Shown in pieces: positions 61,071-64,000 of a stretch of 64,000 bases of DNA (positions are counted from its first letter, which is position 1; each line of letters starts with the position of its first letter). The stretch comes from Ignavibacteriales bacterium (GTDB taxonomy: Bacteria > Bacteroidota > Ignavibacteria > Ignavibacteriales > Ignavibacteriaceae): the NCBI GenBank assembly GCA_016700155.1, contig CP065001.1, forward strand, positions 2,294,001 to 2,358,000. The letters run 5' to 3'. The position numbers and the translations under genes were made by a program. The notes under the pieces are model-generated. The model had not been told where the DNA came from, did no database searches, and saw only the letters and a list, made by a program, of their open reading frames with translations.

Positions 61071-62440
61071 CAGTGATGCCCTCCATTACGGCTTGGCTGA
61101 GCACCTTCAGCTACAGCTTTTATTTCTGCTATTGATACAACAGGTAAAGCTTTTGTGAATAATATCACGAGTGTAAAAAATAATCCGAAACTTCCGATAA
61201 GAATTCCGACATCATAAAGTGTAGGGATAAAATATCCCCAGCTTGATGGCAAAAAGTCGCGGTGTAATGAAGTAACAGTTATCACAAATCTTTCGAACCA
61301 CATACCAACGTTTACAAGTATTACGATAAAAAACATTGCAGGGACTGATCTTCTTATCTTCTTAAACCAGAATAACTGAGGTGAGATTACGTTACAACTA
61401 ACCATTATCCAGTAAGCCCACGCATAAGGACCCATCGCGCGGTTGATAAAAACAAATAACTCTGCCTGTACTCCGCTGTACCAGGCAATGAAAAACTCCA
61501 TCGCGTATGCATATCCAACCATCATACCTGTGGCAAGAATAACTTTGTTCATCTTTTCAAGATGATCCATAGTTATGAGTCTTTGGAGATCAAATATCTT
61601 TCTTACAACTAAAAGAACAGTTACAACCATTGCAAAACCGGAGAAGATAGCACCAGCGACAAAGTACGGCGGGAAAATTGTTGTATGCCAGCCTGGTATT
61701 ATCGATACAGCAAAGTCGAAACTCACAATTGTATGTACTGAAAGAACAAGTGGAGTTGCAAACCCTGCAAGAAGTACATAAGCTTTTTCATAATGCTGCC
61801 AGTTGCGGTGTGAGTGTCTCCATCCTAAGCTGAATATAGAATAAATTGTTTTTCTGAAAGTAGCGGTTGTCCTGTCGCGCATAGTTGCAAAATCCGGAAT
61901 CAAACCTATGTACCAGAAAACAAGTGAAACAGTAAAGTATGTTGATACTGCAAAAACATCCCATACTAATGGTGAAGTAAAGTTAACCCATAATCCATGT
62001 TGATTCGGATATGGAAACAAGTATCCACCCAACCACGGTCTTCCGGTGTGGAGTACCGGGAACATAGCCGCGCAGATAACGGCAAAGATTGTCATCGCTT
62101 CTGCGAAGCGAGCTATGCCTGTTCTCCATTTTTGCCTGAGTAAAAACAAGATTGCAGAGATGAGTGTTCCTGCGTGACCGATACCAACCCAGAACACAAA
62201 ATTAGTAATTGCGAATCCCCATCCCACAGGTTGATTGTTACCCCAAAGTCCAACACCATAAAGCAATGTCAATGTCACACAAATAACTCCGAACAGCAGT
62301 GCACTACCGGAGATAGTCAGTGCCATAAAGAATTTTTTATCCGGTTTGGAATCCATCGGCTTCGCGATGAGATTTTCAATCTCCGCTAACGATAGCCTGC
62401 CTTCAATAACCGGAAGTTCTTTCGAATAATCCACGTTCAC
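61070..62440 (-). CDS. actC: Alternative complex III subunit ActC (NrfD family)
   Basis: A 456-residue polytopic subunit with eight to ten helices that binds quinol and passes electrons to the iron-sulfur subunit. Markers include GWGFAITNFVFWVGIGHAGT, FPVLHTGRPWLGGYLFPYPN and FEFFIAW-like AMEFFIAWYSGVQAE. It shares one base with actB and one with actDE. Length is normal for ActC. Confidence 0.92.
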   Translation of the reverse strand: MNVDYSKELPVIEGRLSLAEIENLIAKPMDSKPDKKFFMALTISGSALLFGVICVTLTLLYGVGLWGNNQPVGWGFAITNFVFWVGIGHAGTLISAILFLLRQKWRTGIARFAEAMTIFAVICAAMFPVLHTGRPWLGGYLFPYPNQHGLWVNFTSPLVWDVFAVSTYFTVSLVFWYIGLIPDFATMRDRTTATFRKTIYSIFSLGWRHSHRNWQHYEKAYVLLAGFATPLVLSVHTIVSFDFAVSIIPGWHTTIFPPYFVAGAIFSGFAMVVTVLLVVRKIFDLQRLITMDHLEKMNKVILATGMMVGYAYAMEFFIAWYSGVQAELFVFINRAMGPYAWAYWIMVSCNVISPQLFWFKKIRRSVPAMFFIVILVNVGMWFERFVITVTSLHRDFLPSSWGYFIPTLYDVGILIGSFGLFFTLVILFTKALPVVSIAEIKAVAEGAQPSRNGGHH

Positions 62441-64000
62441 TATACTTCCTCCGAATGAGTGTTTCTTAATTTAGCTATATAGGTGACATTCGGTTTCACA
62501 TTCAATTCCTCTAATACATAATAACCCAATTCATGATTTCTATACTTATAAAATTCACTGTCAGCATCATTTATATTTCCAAATTTGATTGCGTTAGTAC
62601 CACAAGCTTCCTGGCAGGCGGTCTTAACATCCGAACCTTTAAGTACGCGGTTTTCTTTCACCGCATCTGATTTAGCTTCTGAAATTCTTTGTATACAGAA
62701 CGTACATTTCTCCATAACACCGCGTGACCGTACAGTTACTTCCGGATTGTAAACCAGGTTGAATATATCCTGTTCCTGGAAGTTATTGTTAAAATGATCA
62801 CGAAAGTTAAAGTAGTTGAATCTTCTAACTTTGTAAGGGCAGTTGTTTGAACAATACCTTGTTCCGACACACCTGTTATAAACCATTTGGTTCAATCCAT
62901 CGGGGCTATGATTTGTTGCCACTACAGGACATACGTTTTCGCACGGCGCCTGATCACAGTGCTGACATAACATCGGTTGAACAGATACTTTTGGATCTTC
63001 GACACTTCCTGAAAAGTACCGGTCAATCCTCAGCCATTGCATCTCCCTACCTTTGTCAACCTGTTCTTTTCCAACAACAGGAATATTATTCTCTGCAACG
63101 CATGAAACTATACATTCAGCGCATCCTGTGCATTTATTTAAATCGATTGACATTCCCCATTTCATTCCGGTATAAGGATGCGGATCATAAACACTTTCGA
63201 GTTCATGCTCTTTTTCATGAAGAAAGTGAGGATCCTTTTTGTATTTATTTACTGTTCCTTCCTGAATGATTGCGCGCTTCAGATGAAGATCTTTGAGTTG
63301 TTCGTTGTCGAAGGAATGATGTTCCTGAGTTGTAACAATTTTATAAACATCACCTGTTTTAGATACCGAGTCTGTGTTATAAATCCAGGGAGAAATCCCA
63401 CCATCTTTAGCTAACAAAGCAAGTGAATTAAATCCTGTACCGGTACCGATTGTTCCTGCAGCAGATCTTCCATAACCAGATTCAACTGTTATAACATTGT
63501 CTGCAGCTCCCGGTTGAATATAAACCGGAACAGTTAGCTTACGACCATTAATATTGATCTCTATTTTATCATTCATCTTCGCCCCAAGTTTATCAGCGGT
63601 TGACTGAGAAACCGAAGCATAATTGTCCCATGTTACTTTTGAAACCGGGTGAGGAATCTCCTGAAGCCATCCATTATTCGCCATTGAACCATCGCCTAAA
63701 GTCATGCTTTCTTTTATGACAATAGTAAAACCTGATGAACTGTCACTTCCGAGTCCTGAGAATGCTGAAAGATTAAAACTGCCAACGCTGGAATTAATCT
63801 TTTGAGTGGTAACAACTCCATCATGTAAAACTGCAGGCCAGAATTGTTTGAAACTTAATCTTGAATCGACTGGCGGGTATAAATCTTTTTCCCAATTAGC
63901 CAGCAGGTAAGAATGGAATAGTTCTTCAGAATATGATGAAGATTTTCCATCTATCCATGTTAACAGAACCGCTTCTTTCTGTCGTGTTTTATAAATCGGA
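62440..64000 (-). CDS. actB: Alternative complex III iron-sulfur/molybdopterin-like subunit ActB (5' part beyond window)
   Basis: The frame is open to the right edge with no start, so the gene is truncated there; the ATG at 63703 is internal, since the reading frame upstream also codes. The visible part begins with the end of the molybdopterin-oxidoreductase-like domain (with WPAVLHDGVV and NNGWLQEIPHPVSKVTWDN). The iron-sulfur domain follows with four clusters, seen in CTGCAECIVSC, CQHCDQAPCENVCP, CVGTRYCSNNCP and CTFCIQRI. It relays electrons to the ActA pentahaem, which should lie to the right of the window. Confidence 0.93.
   Translation of the reverse strand, partial: PIYKTRQKEAVLLTWIDGKSSSYSEELFHSYLLANWEKDLYPPVDSRLSFKQFWPAVLHDGVVTTQKINSSVGSFNLSAFSGLGSDSSSGFTIVIKESMTLGDGSMANNGWLQEIPHPVSKVTWDNYASVSQSTADKLGAKMNDKIEININGRKLTVPVYIQPGAADNVITVESGYGRSAAGTIGTGTGFNSLALLAKDGGISPWIYNTDSVSKTGDVYKIVTTQEHHSFDNEQLKDLHLKRAIIQEGTVNKYKKDPHFLHEKEHELESVYDPHPYTGMKWGMSIDLNKCTGCAECIVSCVAENNIPVVGKEQVDKGREMQWLRIDRYFSGSVEDPKVSVQPMLCQHCDQAPCENVCPVVATNHSPDGLNQMVYNRCVGTRYCSNNCPYKVRRFNYFNFRDHFNNNFQEQDIFNLVYNPEVTVRSRGVMEKCTFCIQRISEAKSDAVKENRVLKGSDVKTACQEACGTNAIKFGNINDADSEFYKYRNHELGYYVLEELNVKPNVTYIAKLRNTHSEEV

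Noticed and set aside
63703..63705. ATG as the true start of actB
   Set aside because: The frame continues open upstream to the window edge with coding character, and the residues around the ATG match internal ActB sequence.
1..64000. CRISPR arrays, prophage, insertion sequences, rRNA
   Set aside because: I saw no regularly spaced direct repeats, no integrase or transposase motifs and no rRNA-like segments. The region looks like ordinary chromosome.

Overview
The window is about 64 kb of AT-rich bacterial chromosome that is almost fully coding. It most likely comes from the Ignavibacteria (Bacteroidetes/Chlorobi group). The evidence is as follows: two exported proteins carry type IX secretion (T9SS) C-terminal sorting domains with the NYPNPFNP signature; an alternative complex III (Act) cluster runs directly into a type A2 aa3 oxidase; there is a TonB receptor with an N-terminal carboxypeptidase-like domain; and a TTTG-N20-TAnnTTTG promoter lies in front of a tRNA. 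Nearly all gene families are recognisable. There is no phage, insertion sequence, CRISPR array or rRNA.

Layout from left to right. 1-3456: thiamine module on the minus strand (TPP riboswitch with attenuator, TonB receptor, thiamine pyrophosphokinase), plus a possible partial forward gene at the edge. 3515-19633: mostly housekeeping genes on the minus strand (lytic transglycosylase with six LysM domains, acyl-CoA carboxylase, an ABC pair with an abnormal ATPase, metallo-beta-lactamase hydrolase, aroC, HtrA protease, recO, mtnA, PfkB kinase, Nudix hydrolase, and a very large surface protein of unknown function). 19723-28053: a flavoprotein, then a MacAB-TolC-like export operon with three tandem permeases and one ATPase. 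28054-28433: a regulatory gap with a perfect inverted repeat, facing a small secreted orphan.

28864-37537: a minus-strand run holding a PP2C phosphatase, a receptor Ser/Thr kinase with an extracytoplasmic propeller, murA, a membrane HEXXH/TPR protein, an AI-2E transporter family protein and a CCA-adding enzyme. This looks like an envelope signalling and cell-wall unit. 37678-44111: plus strand with tRNA-Leu, tig, clpP, a beta-lactamase-like hydrolase and a VWA/AAA ATPase pair. 44154-50017: two large T9SS cargo proteins, one of them a subtilase. 50239-51435: an M24 peptidase.

51495-64000: one minus-strand respiratory supercluster. It runs from the Act complex (actB truncated by the window edge, actC, a fused actD-actE, actF) through an extra monohaem cytochrome, a SCO copper chaperone, oxidase subunits I, III, IV and II, haem O synthase, and ends in a polytopic protein with a C-terminal cytochrome c. 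Together these oxidise menaquinol and pass electrons through c-type haems to oxygen.

The best candidates for new biology are the kinase-propeller/phosphatase/murA/peptidase operon, the TPP attenuator built on a repeated 7-mer, the ABC ATPase lacking several catalytic residues, the three-permease exporter with its palindromic control region, and the fused ActDE with its flanking cytochromes.
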